Below, piece by piece: positions 24,427 through 32,591 of a DNA stretch of 64,000 nucleotides. The translations under genes were made by a program, and so were the position numbers. Each line of letters opens with the position of its first letter. The first letter of the stretch is position 1. The notes beneath the pieces were generated by a model. The model saw only the letters and a list, made by a program, of their open reading frames with translations. It searched no databases and had not been told where the DNA came from. Origin of the DNA: Streptomyces sp. NBC_01408 (GTDB lineage: Bacteria > Actinomycetota > Actinomycetes > Streptomycetales > Streptomycetaceae); assembly GCF_026340255.1 (NCBI RefSeq), contig NZ_JAPEPJ010000002.1:310001-374000 (forward strand), given 5' to 3'.

Positions 24427-25373
24427 CCGCGGACACCGGGCCGTCGGCGCCGCAGCACATGACCGGTGGCGCCTTTCGCGCGCTGTACGAGGAGCTGCGC
24501 GACCGGAGCCCGCGCGCTCCCGACGACCGGCGCGGTGCGCTCGGCCACTTGACGCCCGACCGCGTGGTGGCCGCCGCAGCCGAGGTCCGCTCCGGACGTA
24601 CGGTGTCCCTTGCCGCGCCCATCGAAACCCTGCCCGGCCCGGACGATCCCGACCCCGCACGCCACCGGATGATCGCGCCCGCTGCCGGTGAGACCGTCGG
24701 CGACGGGCTGCACTTCGCACGCGACCGCTTCGCGATGAACGTGCACGGGGACGCGGACAGTCATCTCGACGCGCTGTGCCACGTGATGTACGACGGGGAG
24801 CTCTACAACGGTGTGCCGGCGAGCAGTGTGACGCCTGAGGGCGCCCGTGCGCTCTCCGTCGAGGTCGTCCGGGACGGCATCGTCGGCCGTGGTGTGCTCC
24901 TGGACGTTCCGCGGCTGCGCGGCGTGCCCTGGCTGGAGCCCGGGGACCACGTGACCGCCGCCGACCTGACCGCGGCGGAGGCGGCCCAGGGGGTCCGGGT
25001 CCGGGCGGGGGACCTGCTGTTCGTACGGGTGGGGCATCGCGCACGGCGCCAGGAGCTCGGGGCGTGGGACACCGCGCGGGCCCGGGCCGGACTGCATCCC
25101 ACGGCCGTACGGTTCCTGGCCGGGCGGCAGGTCGCCGCGCTGGGCTCGGACGGCAACAACGACACCGCCCCCAGCGCGGTGGCCGGAGTGGACTTCCCCG
25201 TGCACGTGCTGGCGGTGCAGGCCATGGGGCTGCACCTGATGGACTACCTGCAGTTCGAGGAGTTGACCCGGGCGTGCGCCCACGCGGGCCGGTGGTCCTT
25301 CCTGTGCGCGGTGGCGCCGCTCAGGCTTCCGTCGGCCACCGGCTCGCCCGTGAACCCGATCGCCGTCCTGTGA
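24423..25373 (+). CDS. Cyclase family metal-dependent hydrolase (kynurenine-formamidase-like)
   Basis: A 316-aa protein from the GTG at 24423, whose GTGA overlaps the fusion gene stop. The metal-binding HxDxxxH motif is His114-Leu-Asp116-Ala-Leu-Cys-His120, following NVHGDADS. This is the cyclase/isatin-hydrolase/KynB fold. RGVLLDVPRLRGVPWLEPGD and GDLLFVRVGHRARR are further family blocks, and GSDGNNDTAPS lies near the second metal-site region. Members open amides, lactams or lactones. Being coupled to gluconokinase, an aldonolactone-type substrate is tempting but unproven. A hairpin follows the stop. Confidence 0.88.
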   Translation: MTADTGPSAPQHMTGGAFRALYEELRDRSPRAPDDRRGALGHLTPDRVVAAAAEVRSGRTVSLAAPIETLPGPDDPDPARHRMIAPAAGETVGDGLHFARDRFAMNVHGDADSHLDALCHVMYDGELYNGVPASSVTPEGARALSVEVVRDGIVGRGVLLDVPRLRGVPWLEPGDHVTAADLTAAEAAQGVRVRAGDLLFVRVGHRARRQELGAWDTARARAGLHPTAVRFLAGRQVAALGSDGNNDTAPSAVAGVDFPVHVLAVQAMGLHLMDYLQFEELTRACAHAGRWSFLCAVAPLRLPSATGSPVNPIAVL

Positions 25374-25376
25374 CGG

Positions 25377-25411
25377 CCGCGGGCGCCGCCCCGTCCGGTC
25401 GCCGCCCGCGG
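25377..25411 (+). terminator. Hairpin after the cyclase gene
   Basis: CCGCGGGCG (25377-25385) pairs with CGCCCGCGG (25403-25411), a 9-bp perfect stem with a 17-nt loop just past the stop codon. It probably ends the fusion-cyclase transcript. The following AAGGAGGG (25413-25420) is not followed by a usable start codon. Confidence 0.6.
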
Positions 25412-25510
25412 TAAGGAGGGATAAGTTCGAAGAGGTGGGGTGGCTGCCGTGCCCCGGCGGCGCGCAGGGAGAGGACTCGCCGACCGGGCGGGTCCACGAG
25501 CGCAAGGACG

Positions 25511-27100
25511 GTGGTCGCCGTGGGCGACTCCCCGCACTACGACGTCGTCATCATCGGTTCGGGCGCCGGCGGCGGTACGCTCGCCCACCGGCTCGCCCCG
25601 TCCGGCAAACGGGTGCTCATCCTCGAACGCGGTGACTACCTCCCCCGCGAGCGGGACAACTGGGACTCGACCGCCGTGTTCGTGAAGGGCAAGTACCGCG
25701 CCCCGGAGTTCTGGCTGGACAAGCACGGCAACGAATTCCCGCCCGAGGTCAACTACTACGTCGGGGGAAACACCAAGTTCTACGGCGCCGCCCTCTTCCG
25801 GCTGCGGCCCGAGGACTTCGGGGAACTCCGCCACCACGACGGGCTGTCGCCGGCCTGGCCGATCCGCTACGAGGACCTGGAGCCCTACTACACCGAGGCC
25901 GAGCACCTCTACAAGGTCCACGGACGCCACGGGGAGGACCCGTGGGAGGGGGCGTGCAGCGCCCAGTACGCCTACCCGCCGGTCGAGCACGAGCCACGGA
26001 TCCAGCAGCTGAGCGACGACTTGGAGAAACGGGGCCTGCACCCGTTCCACCTGCCCATCGGGGTCGACCTGGTACAGGACGAGAACGGGCGGGCGACCCC
26101 CTCCAGCGTCTGCATCCGCTGTGACCGCGTGGACGGCTTCCCCTGCCTGGTGCGCGGCAAGTCGGACGCCGAGGTGATCTGCGTGGAGCCCGCCCTGCGG
26201 CACCCGAACGTCGAAATGATCACGAATGCGCGGGTGGTCCGGCTGGAGACCGACCCGACCGGACGCAGTGTCAGCAGCGTACTGACCCGGAGCGAGGACG
26301 GAGTGGAGGCCTCCTACACCGCGGACATCGTGGTCGTCGCCTGCGGGGCGGTCAACTCGGCGGCGCTCCTCCTGGCCTCGGCCGACGACCGCCACCCCAG
26401 CGGGCTGGCGAACAGCTCCGACGTGGTCGGCCGGCACTACATGCGCCACAACAACCTGGCGCTGATGGCGATTTCGAAGGAACCCAACCCCACCAGATTC
26501 CAGAAGACCCTGGCCCTGCACGACTGGTACCTCGGCGCCGACGACTGGGACTACCCGCTGGGCGGCATCCAGATGCTCGGCAAGTCGGACTCCGATCAGA
26601 TCCACGGCGAGGCGCCCCGCTGGGCCGGCGCGGTGACCCCCGACATGCCCTTCGCGGTGCTGGCCCACCACGCGGTCGACTTCTGGCTGTGCGGCGAGGA
26701 CCTTCCGCTCCCCGGCAACCGGGTCACGGTCGACGGGGACGGCACCATCCGTCTCGTGCTCGACGAAGGCAACAACATCGCGGGGCTGAAACGCCTGCGG
26801 CACAAGCTCCAGGGGATGCTCGGCCATCTCGGGATGCACGAGCACCAGCTCCTGTCGCGCAGCATCTACCTCCACAAGGGCATGCCGATCGGCGCCACGG
26901 CGCACCAGGCCGGCACCGTACGGTTCGGCGACGACCCGGCCACCTCCGCCCTGGACCTGAACTGCAAGGCCCACGATCTCGACAACCTGTACGTGGTCGA
27001 CACGAGCTTCTTCCCGAGCATCGGCGCGGTCAATCCGTCCCTCACGGCGATCGCCAACGCCCTGCGGGTGGGCGACCACTTGGTGGAACGGCTGAGCTGA
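25511..27100 (+). CDS. GMC family FAD-dependent oxidoreductase
   Basis: A 529-aa flavoprotein. The GTG at 25511 is taken; a GTG at 25520 has better spacing from AAGGA and is equally plausible. The FAD-binding GSGAGGGTLAHRL begins near residue 17, followed by the ERGDY strand end. VNYYVGGNTKFYGAALFRLR replaces the usual GMC signature region. Conserved C-terminal blocks are HKGMPIGATAHQAGT and VNPSLTAIANALRVGD, with VVDTSFFP between. Cys residues in SSVCIRCDRVDGFPCL resemble those of the gluconate/sorbosone-dehydrogenase-like branch. A sugar or polyol is the likely substrate given the neighbours. Cytoplasmic, since there is no signal peptide. Confidence 0.88.
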   Translation: MVAVGDSPHYDVVIIGSGAGGGTLAHRLAPSGKRVLILERGDYLPRERDNWDSTAVFVKGKYRAPEFWLDKHGNEFPPEVNYYVGGNTKFYGAALFRLRPEDFGELRHHDGLSPAWPIRYEDLEPYYTEAEHLYKVHGRHGEDPWEGACSAQYAYPPVEHEPRIQQLSDDLEKRGLHPFHLPIGVDLVQDENGRATPSSVCIRCDRVDGFPCLVRGKSDAEVICVEPALRHPNVEMITNARVVRLETDPTGRSVSSVLTRSEDGVEASYTADIVVVACGAVNSAALLLASADDRHPSGLANSSDVVGRHYMRHNNLALMAISKEPNPTRFQKTLALHDWYLGADDWDYPLGGIQMLGKSDSDQIHGEAPRWAGAVTPDMPFAVLAHHAVDFWLCGEDLPLPGNRVTVDGDGTIRLVLDEGNNIAGLKRLRHKLQGMLGHLGMHEHQLLSRSIYLHKGMPIGATAHQAGTVRFGDDPATSALDLNCKAHDLDNLYVVDTSFFPSIGAVNPSLTAIANALRVGDHLVERLS

Positions 27101-27260
27101 CCCGGGAGTTTCCTCCGACCGGGCGTTGATGCTCGGCCGCGTGGCCCAACACCGCCTCGCCCGGGACGCCGATCTCCGAAGAGGGTGCTTCGGTGGCGTT
27201 CGGACCCTGTCGGGCCGCGGTCCGGCGGACCGGATCGGGCAGTCGAGGAGGCAGTCGAGC

Positions 27261-28100
27261 GTGAGTTCCACCGAGGGTGCAGCGCGGAGGGTGATCCCCG
27301 CTGACCTGCTCAAGGGTCAGAAGGCGCTGGTCACCGGCGCCAACAGCGGGATCGGCAAGGCCACGGCCATCGGCCTGGGCCGGGCCGGCGCCGATGTGGT
27401 CGTGAACTACGTGGTGGGCGCGGAAGAGGCCGAGAAGGTGGTCGCGGAGATCACCTCGTTCGGCGTACGCGCGGCCGCGTACGAGGCGGACGTGTCCCAG
27501 GAGGACCAGGTCGTCGCCATGACGGACCGGATGGTCCGGGAGTTCGGCACGATCGACATCCTGGTCGCCAACGCCGGACTGCAGCGCGACGCCCCGTTCG
27601 AGGAGATGACGCTCGCCCAGTGGCAGAAGGTGCTGGACGTCAACCTCACGGGTCAGTTCCTCTGCGCGCGGGAGGCGACGAAGGAGTTCCTGCGGCGCGG
27701 CGTCGTCCCAGAGGTGTCCCGTGCGGCCGGAAAGATCATCTGCATGAGCTCCGTCCACCAGGTCATTCCCTGGGCGGGGCACGCGAACTACGCCTCCTCC
27801 AAGGGAGGCATCCACATGCTGATGACGACCCTCGCCCAGGAACTCGCGCCCAAGGGGATCCGGGTGAACGCGATCGCTCCGGGAGCCATCAAGACCCCGA
27901 TCAACCGGAGCGCGTGGGAGACGGCGGAGGCCCGGGAGGATCTGCTCCGGCTGATCCCGTACGAGCGCATCGGCGAGCCGGAGGACATCGCGAACGCGGC
28001 CGTGGCCCTGGCCTCCGACCTCATGGACTACGTCGTGGGCACCACGCTCTTCGTGGACGGCGGGATGACCCTCTACCCCGGCTTCGCCACCGGCGGCTGA
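27261..28100 (+). CDS. SDR oxidoreductase, glucose 1-dehydrogenase-like
   Basis: A 279-aa classical SDR. The GTG at 27261 has GAGGAGG 10 nt upstream and leaves a 20-residue lead before TGANSGIG (25-32). Other motifs are VANAGLQRDAPFEEM (NAG), the catalytic Ser in MSSVHQVIPWAG, Tyr-x3-Lys in ANYASSKGG, and IAPGAIKTPINRSAW. The GVxPEV(S/T)-containing loop and the WAGHANYASSKGG block are close to Bacillus-type glucose 1-dehydrogenases. It would oxidise glucose to gluconolactone with NAD(P)+, feeding the gluconokinase encoded upstream. Substrate assignment is inferred from sequence flavour and context. Confidence 0.85.
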   Translation: MSSTEGAARRVIPADLLKGQKALVTGANSGIGKATAIGLGRAGADVVVNYVVGAEEAEKVVAEITSFGVRAAAYEADVSQEDQVVAMTDRMVREFGTIDILVANAGLQRDAPFEEMTLAQWQKVLDVNLTGQFLCAREATKEFLRRGVVPEVSRAAGKIICMSSVHQVIPWAGHANYASSKGGIHMLMTTLAQELAPKGIRVNAIAPGAIKTPINRSAWETAEAREDLLRLIPYERIGEPEDIANAAVALASDLMDYVVGTTLFVDGGMTLYPGFATGG

Positions 28101-28104
28101 GCCT

Positions 28105-28178
28105 AGGGGGTGTCCGGTGGGTCAGGGCCGGGCCCGGCCCGCCTGGGCTTCCCGACCCTGATCCACCGGACACCCCCT
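28105..28178. repeat. Long inverted repeat (REP-like/terminator)
   Basis: The 23-nt arms 28105-28127 (starting AGGGGGTGTCCGGTGG) and 28156-28178 pair with one G/T mismatch around a 28-nt GC-rich loop. The element starts four bases after the SDR stop. Its GTGTCCGGTGG...CCACCGGACAC form is, as I recall, a recurrent interspersed element in Streptomyces genomes, so it may be both a REP-like copy and a terminator isolating cydA. Confidence 0.75.
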
Positions 28179-28213
28179 GGTCCGGCCCGTCATCCCGAGC
28201 GGCAAAGGAACGT

Positions 28214-29698
28214 ATGCACACCACGGTCCACCTGCTGGCGGCTGACGCCCCCGCCCAGCTGCTCCCGGCCAGGGAGCTCATGGCGTTCACCCTCGCCTCC
28301 CACATCATCCTGGTGCCGATGGGAGTGGCGCTGCCGCTCATCACCCTCGTCATGCACTACCGCGGCCTGCGCAGGAACGACGCCACGGCCCTGCTGCTGG
28401 CCAGGCGCTGGTCGGCCGTGATGGCCGTGCAGTTCGCGATCGGCGTCGTCACCGGGACCGTGCTGTCGTTCGAGTTCGGTCTGCTCTGGCCGGGGCTGAT
28501 GGGCAAATGGGGTGATGTCTTCGGCATCGGTTTCGGTGTCGAGGCCTGGGCGTTCTTCCTCGAAGCGGTGCTCATCGCCATCTACCTGTACGGCTGGCGC
28601 AGGCTGAAGCCACGCACCCACTTCCTGCTGGGACTGCCGCTGCCGGCCACGGCACTGCTCGGGACCTTCGGCATCCTGGCCGCCAACTCGTGGATGAACA
28701 CACCCCAGGGGTTCTCGCTCGACGCCCAGGGCAACCCGGTCGACGTGGACGTCTGGAAGGCCATCTTCACCCCGATGTTCGGGCCCCAGTACTGGCATTT
28801 CGTGGTGGCGATGCTGGTGACCGCGGGCTACGTCGTGGCAGGCGTCTACGCCGTCGGATGGCTTCGCGGCCGTCGGGACCGCTACCACCGGCTCGGCTTC
28901 ACGGTCCCCTTCACCCTGGCCGCGGTGGCCACTCCGGTGCAGTTCGTGCTGGGCGACTCGATCGCCCGGCAGGTGTTCCACAAGCAACCGGTGAAGTTCG
29001 CGGCGATGGAGATCGTCTGGGAGACCGACACCCACGTTCCCGAGTACCTGTTCGGCCGGCTCCATCCGGACGGCACCGTCTCCGGCGGCATCAAGATCCC
29101 CCAGCTCGACTCCATCCTGGCCGGGTTCAGCCCCGACACCAAGGTGACCGGGCTGACCTCCGTACCGGCGAGCGACCGCCCGAACGCCACTCAGGCCACG
29201 ATCGCCCACTGGGCCTTCGACATCATGGTCGGAGTCGGGTCCCTGCTGCTGCTCCTCGCCCTCTGGTACGGCCTGGTCTGGCTGCGCCACCGCCGGCTGC
29301 CCCGCTCGAAGTGGTTCTACCGCAGCGCCGCCTGCGCCGGCGTCGGCTCCGTCGTCGCCGTCGAATGCGGCTGGATCACGACCGAGGTGGGCCGCCAGCC
29401 ATGGATCGTCTACCAGAACATGCGCGTCGCGGAGGCCGTGACCTCGACCCGCTCCACCACCCTCTGGATCATGTTCGGCCTGGTGGTCGTGGTGTACGTG
29501 ATCATCTTCGGGGCGTTCCTCATGGTCCTGCTGAAGATGCGCGACCGCTGGCGCCTGGCCGACGACCAGGCAGACGGACAGCCGGTGGAGGCACCGGAAT
29601 CGGTCACCCCCTACGGGCCGCGCCCGCCCGTCCCGGCCGGCGACGCCCCGTCCTCCGGAGACAGCGGCTCCACTCCCTCCGGCAGTGGTGGAACGTGA
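28214..29698 (+). CDS. cydA: Cytochrome bd-type quinol oxidase subunit I
   Basis: A 494-aa membrane protein from the ATG at 28214 with AAAGGAA upstream. The N-terminal helix has the heme-ligand His30 (LASHIILVPMG). FEFGLLWPGLMGKWGDVFGI, EAWAFFLEAVLIAIYLYGW and ANSWMNTPQGF are core subunit I blocks, and the quinol/heme region continues with QYWHFVVAMLVTAGYVVAG. GWITTEVGRQPWIVYQNMR is a strong family block near the C-terminus. The Q-loop is short, as in the Cio/short-loop type found in actinobacteria. It reduces O2 to water with high affinity without proton pumping. It is followed without a gap by cydB. The cydDC transporter is not in the window. Confidence 0.94.
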   Translation: MHTTVHLLAADAPAQLLPARELMAFTLASHIILVPMGVALPLITLVMHYRGLRRNDATALLLARRWSAVMAVQFAIGVVTGTVLSFEFGLLWPGLMGKWGDVFGIGFGVEAWAFFLEAVLIAIYLYGWRRLKPRTHFLLGLPLPATALLGTFGILAANSWMNTPQGFSLDAQGNPVDVDVWKAIFTPMFGPQYWHFVVAMLVTAGYVVAGVYAVGWLRGRRDRYHRLGFTVPFTLAAVATPVQFVLGDSIARQVFHKQPVKFAAMEIVWETDTHVPEYLFGRLHPDGTVSGGIKIPQLDSILAGFSPDTKVTGLTSVPASDRPNATQATIAHWAFDIMVGVGSLLLLLALWYGLVWLRHRRLPRSKWFYRSAACAGVGSVVAVECGWITTEVGRQPWIVYQNMRVAEAVTSTRSTTLWIMFGLVVVVYVIIFGAFLMVLLKMRDRWRLADDQADGQPVEAPESVTPYGPRPPVPAGDAPSSGDSGSTPSGSGGT

Positions 29699-30750
29699 TG
29701 GCCGACCTCGTCGCTTTCGTACTGCTGCTCGCCGTGGCCGCATACGCCTGCGCCGGCGGGACGGACTACGGAGCGGGCTTCTGGGACCTGACGGCCGGTG
29801 GAGCCGAGCGCGGCAAACGTCCCAGATGGCTGATCGACCACGCCATGGCGCCCGTATGGGAGGTCAACAACGTCTGGCTGATCTTCGTCCTCATCCTCAT
29901 GTGGACCGGGTTCCCCGTGCTGTTCCAGACCGTGTTCACCGCACTGTGGCTCCCCCTGGCGCTGGCCGCCGTCGGCATGGTCCTGCGCGGCGCCGGTTTC
30001 GCCCTGCGCAAACCCAGCCGCCGGCTGGCCCGGCGGCGCCTCTACGGCGCCGTGTTCGCCATCGCCTCCCTGCTCACCCCCTTCTTCCTCGGGGCGGCCG
30101 TCGGCGCCATCGCCACCGGCCGGATCGCACCGGGTACCGAGGCCTCCGCGGACGCGTGGGCCACCCCCGCGTCCCTCCTGTTCGGACTGCTCACCGTCGC
30201 CGCGACCGCGCTCCTCGGCGCCGTGTTCCTGACCGCCGACGCCGCGCGGTTCGACGCACCCGACCTCGTCGGCTACTTCCGGCTCCGCGCCCTCGCCGGT
30301 CTCGTCGCGGTCGCCCTGATGGCTGTGGGCGTCCTGCTCGTCACCCGGGGCGACGCCCCCCACGTCTGGCACGGGCTGACCCACGGTGCGGGGCTCGTCC
30401 TCGCGATCGTCTCCGCGGTGTTCTTCGCCGCCACGGGGCTGCTCGTGCTGCGGGGACAGGCCCGCTCGGCCCGCTTCGGCTGCGTCGGGACCGTCGCCGC
30501 GGCCGTCTTCGCCTGGGGTCTCGCGCAGCGCCCCTACCTCATCCCCACCTCCCTGTCCGTCGCGGATGCCGCGGGCGATTCGCAGACCCTGGCCTGGCTG
30601 ACGGTGGTCAGCCTCGTCGCCCTGCTGCTGATCGCCCCGGCCGTCTTCCTCCTCTACTGGCTCGACACCCATGGCGAGTTGGAGCCCCTCACCGACTCCG
30701 ACCTGCGCCGGACCGGCCCCACGAGGGGTGGTACCGCCGACGGCGACTGA
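29698..30750 (+). CDS. cydB: Cytochrome bd-type quinol oxidase subunit II
   Basis: A 350-aa protein; the ATG shares one base with the cydA stop (TGATG), ensuring coupled synthesis. Family blocks are GTDYGAGFWDLTAGG, DHAMAPVWEVNNVWLIFVLI, FRLRALAGLVAVALM and RPYLIPTSLSVADAAGDSQT. About eight helices are present. Subunit II carries no heme and forms the structural half of the oxidase. The C-terminal 20 residues are hydrophilic and cytoplasmic. Confidence 0.94.
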   Translation: MADLVAFVLLLAVAAYACAGGTDYGAGFWDLTAGGAERGKRPRWLIDHAMAPVWEVNNVWLIFVLILMWTGFPVLFQTVFTALWLPLALAAVGMVLRGAGFALRKPSRRLARRRLYGAVFAIASLLTPFFLGAAVGAIATGRIAPGTEASADAWATPASLLFGLLTVAATALLGAVFLTADAARFDAPDLVGYFRLRALAGLVAVALMAVGVLLVTRGDAPHVWHGLTHGAGLVLAIVSAVFFAATGLLVLRGQARSARFGCVGTVAAAVFAWGLAQRPYLIPTSLSVADAAGDSQTLAWLTVVSLVALLLIAPAVFLLYWLDTHGELEPLTDSDLRRTGPTRGGTADGD

Positions 30751-30798
30751 CCTGGCCGAGTCCCCCGTCGCGCCCGTGCGGCAAGGAAGGAAACCGCT

Positions 30799-32565
30799 GT
30801 GAGCGAGGAAGACATCCTCCTCGGCATCGCCCTGGTCGTGGCCCTGGCCGCCGCCTGCCAGATCCTCGCGGGCAAACTGCGCGTCCCGGCGCTGATCCTG
30901 CTGCTACCGGTCGGCTTCGCCGCGGGCGCCCTGACCGACATCGTCCATCCGGACCAGCTGATCGGGGAGGAGTTCTCCGCCCTCGTGTCCCTGTCCGTGG
31001 CGGTGATCCTCTACGACGCCGGCCTCGGCCTCGACCTGCGCAACCTCACCGGCCACACCCGCGCGGTCGTGGGCAGGCTGCTGCTCTTCGGAGTGGCCTT
31101 CACCTTCCTGGCCGTCTGTGCCGTCGCCCCGGCCCTGTTCAGCATGTCGCTCAGGGTGTCCGCCATGGTGGGCATGATCCTCGTCGTGTCGGGGCCCACG
31201 GTCGTGGGGCCCCTGCTCCAGTACGTGCGGCCGACGGACAAGGTACGGCGCCTGCTGATCTGGGAAGGAACGCTGACCGACCCGATCGGCGCCATCCTCG
31301 GCGCCCTCGTCTTCCACGCCATCGCCACGACGCACCAGATCGACATCGGCCGGGGCTACCAGATCGGCCAGTTCCTCATCAGCATGGCCGTCGGCCTCGC
31401 CGGCGGATCCGTGGGGGTCGCGCTGCTGTGGCTGACCCTGCGCGTGCTCAGGCTGGGCGAGACGCTCGGAACGCTGGCGCAACTGGCCACGGTGATCGCC
31501 GTGTCGGCAGTATGCGACATCGTCCGCGACGACACCGGCCTCATCGCCGCGATCGTCATCGGTATGGCCGCGGCCAACATCCGGGGCTTCGACATGCCCG
31601 CTCGCCGGCCCTTCTTCGAGACACTGGTCCAGCTGATCATCGGGCTGCTGTTCATCTCCATCTCCTCCAGCGTCACCCCGGCCTCCCTGACGCCCGTGCT
31701 CCTGCCCACGCTCGTTCTCGTCGCGCTCCTCGTCCTCGTGGTGCGGCCGCTCGTGGCCTTCGCCGCCACCATCGGCACGGACATGACCATGGGGGAACGG
31801 GCGTTCACGGGATGGATGGCTCCACGCGGCATCGTCGCGGCCTCCACCGCGGCGGCCTTCGCCGCGAGCCTCGTCCAACTGGGACTGCACGGTGCCTCCA
31901 AAATCCTTCCCGTCACCTTCCTGGTGATCGTCTCCACGGTCGTCCTGTACGCCCTGACCGCCGGACCCGTGGCCCGGCGCCTCGGCGTCGCCCGGCCGGA
32001 CCGCACCCGGCCCCTCCTGGTGGGCGGCGCTCCGTGGGCGATCGCCCTGGGCAGGGCCCTGCGGTCGGCAGGGCTCGACGTGCAGATGTGGGCGGGACAG
32101 GGCGAGGAACGCGAACGGATCAAGGACGCCGGAATCAAACTGGCCAGAGGGGACCTGCTGGCGACGGCCACCAACCCCAGGGCACGGCTGGAGGGGGTCA
32201 ACGCCGTCTTCCTGCTCACCGATGACGACGACTTCAACGCGCTCGCCTCGGTGGTGGTCGAGGACAACGTCGAAGGCCCCGTCTACCGGGTGGGACCGCC
32301 CCACGAGAGCCATGGTGTCGTCGCGCCGTACACGGGCGGCGCCATCCTCTTCGGCGGTTCACTGGTCAGGCACGTCCTGGCGGCACGGTACGAACAGGGC
32401 GCCCGGTTCCTGGTGCAGCCCGCCTCCGATCCGGTCCCGCCGGGACACGAAACACTGTTCGTGGTCCGTGCCGACGGCCGTCTGGAGCCGGTCGACGAGG
32501 CACGGGCCGTCACCCCGCACGAGGGCGACCTCGTCGTTCTACTCGGTCCCGTACCACCGGCCTGA
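30799..32565 (+). CDS. CPA1-type cation:proton antiporter with C-terminal Rossmann-like domain
   Basis: A 588-aa protein; the GTG at 30799 follows AAGGAAGG. Residues 1-395 carry about 12 helices of the Na+/H+ exchanger type, with VAVILYDAGLGLDLRNL, SGPTVVGPLLQYVRPTD, WEGTLTDPIGAILGAL and MAPRGIVAASTAAAFA. TLTDPIG carries the helix-5 Asp region. Residues 400-588 resemble a degenerate TrkA-N fold (LLVGGAPWAIALGRALRSAG, GDLLATATNPRARLEGVNAV) plus a TrkA-C-like end, but the nucleotide loop lacks a canonical GxGxxG. It may link antiport to redox or nucleotide state. It follows cydB by 48 nt and may share its transcript. Confidence 0.85.
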   Translation: MSEEDILLGIALVVALAAACQILAGKLRVPALILLLPVGFAAGALTDIVHPDQLIGEEFSALVSLSVAVILYDAGLGLDLRNLTGHTRAVVGRLLLFGVAFTFLAVCAVAPALFSMSLRVSAMVGMILVVSGPTVVGPLLQYVRPTDKVRRLLIWEGTLTDPIGAILGALVFHAIATTHQIDIGRGYQIGQFLISMAVGLAGGSVGVALLWLTLRVLRLGETLGTLAQLATVIAVSAVCDIVRDDTGLIAAIVIGMAAANIRGFDMPARRPFFETLVQLIIGLLFISISSSVTPASLTPVLLPTLVLVALLVLVVRPLVAFAATIGTDMTMGERAFTGWMAPRGIVAASTAAAFAASLVQLGLHGASKILPVTFLVIVSTVVLYALTAGPVARRLGVARPDRTRPLLVGGAPWAIALGRALRSAGLDVQMWAGQGEERERIKDAGIKLARGDLLATATNPRARLEGVNAVFLLTDDDDFNALASVVVEDNVEGPVYRVGPPHESHGVVAPYTGGAILFGGSLVRHVLAARYEQGARFLVQPASDPVPPGHETLFVVRADGRLEPVDEARAVTPHEGDLVVLLGPVPPA

Positions 32566-32591
32566 GGTGGTGGGGTCGTGGGGTCGTGTCC

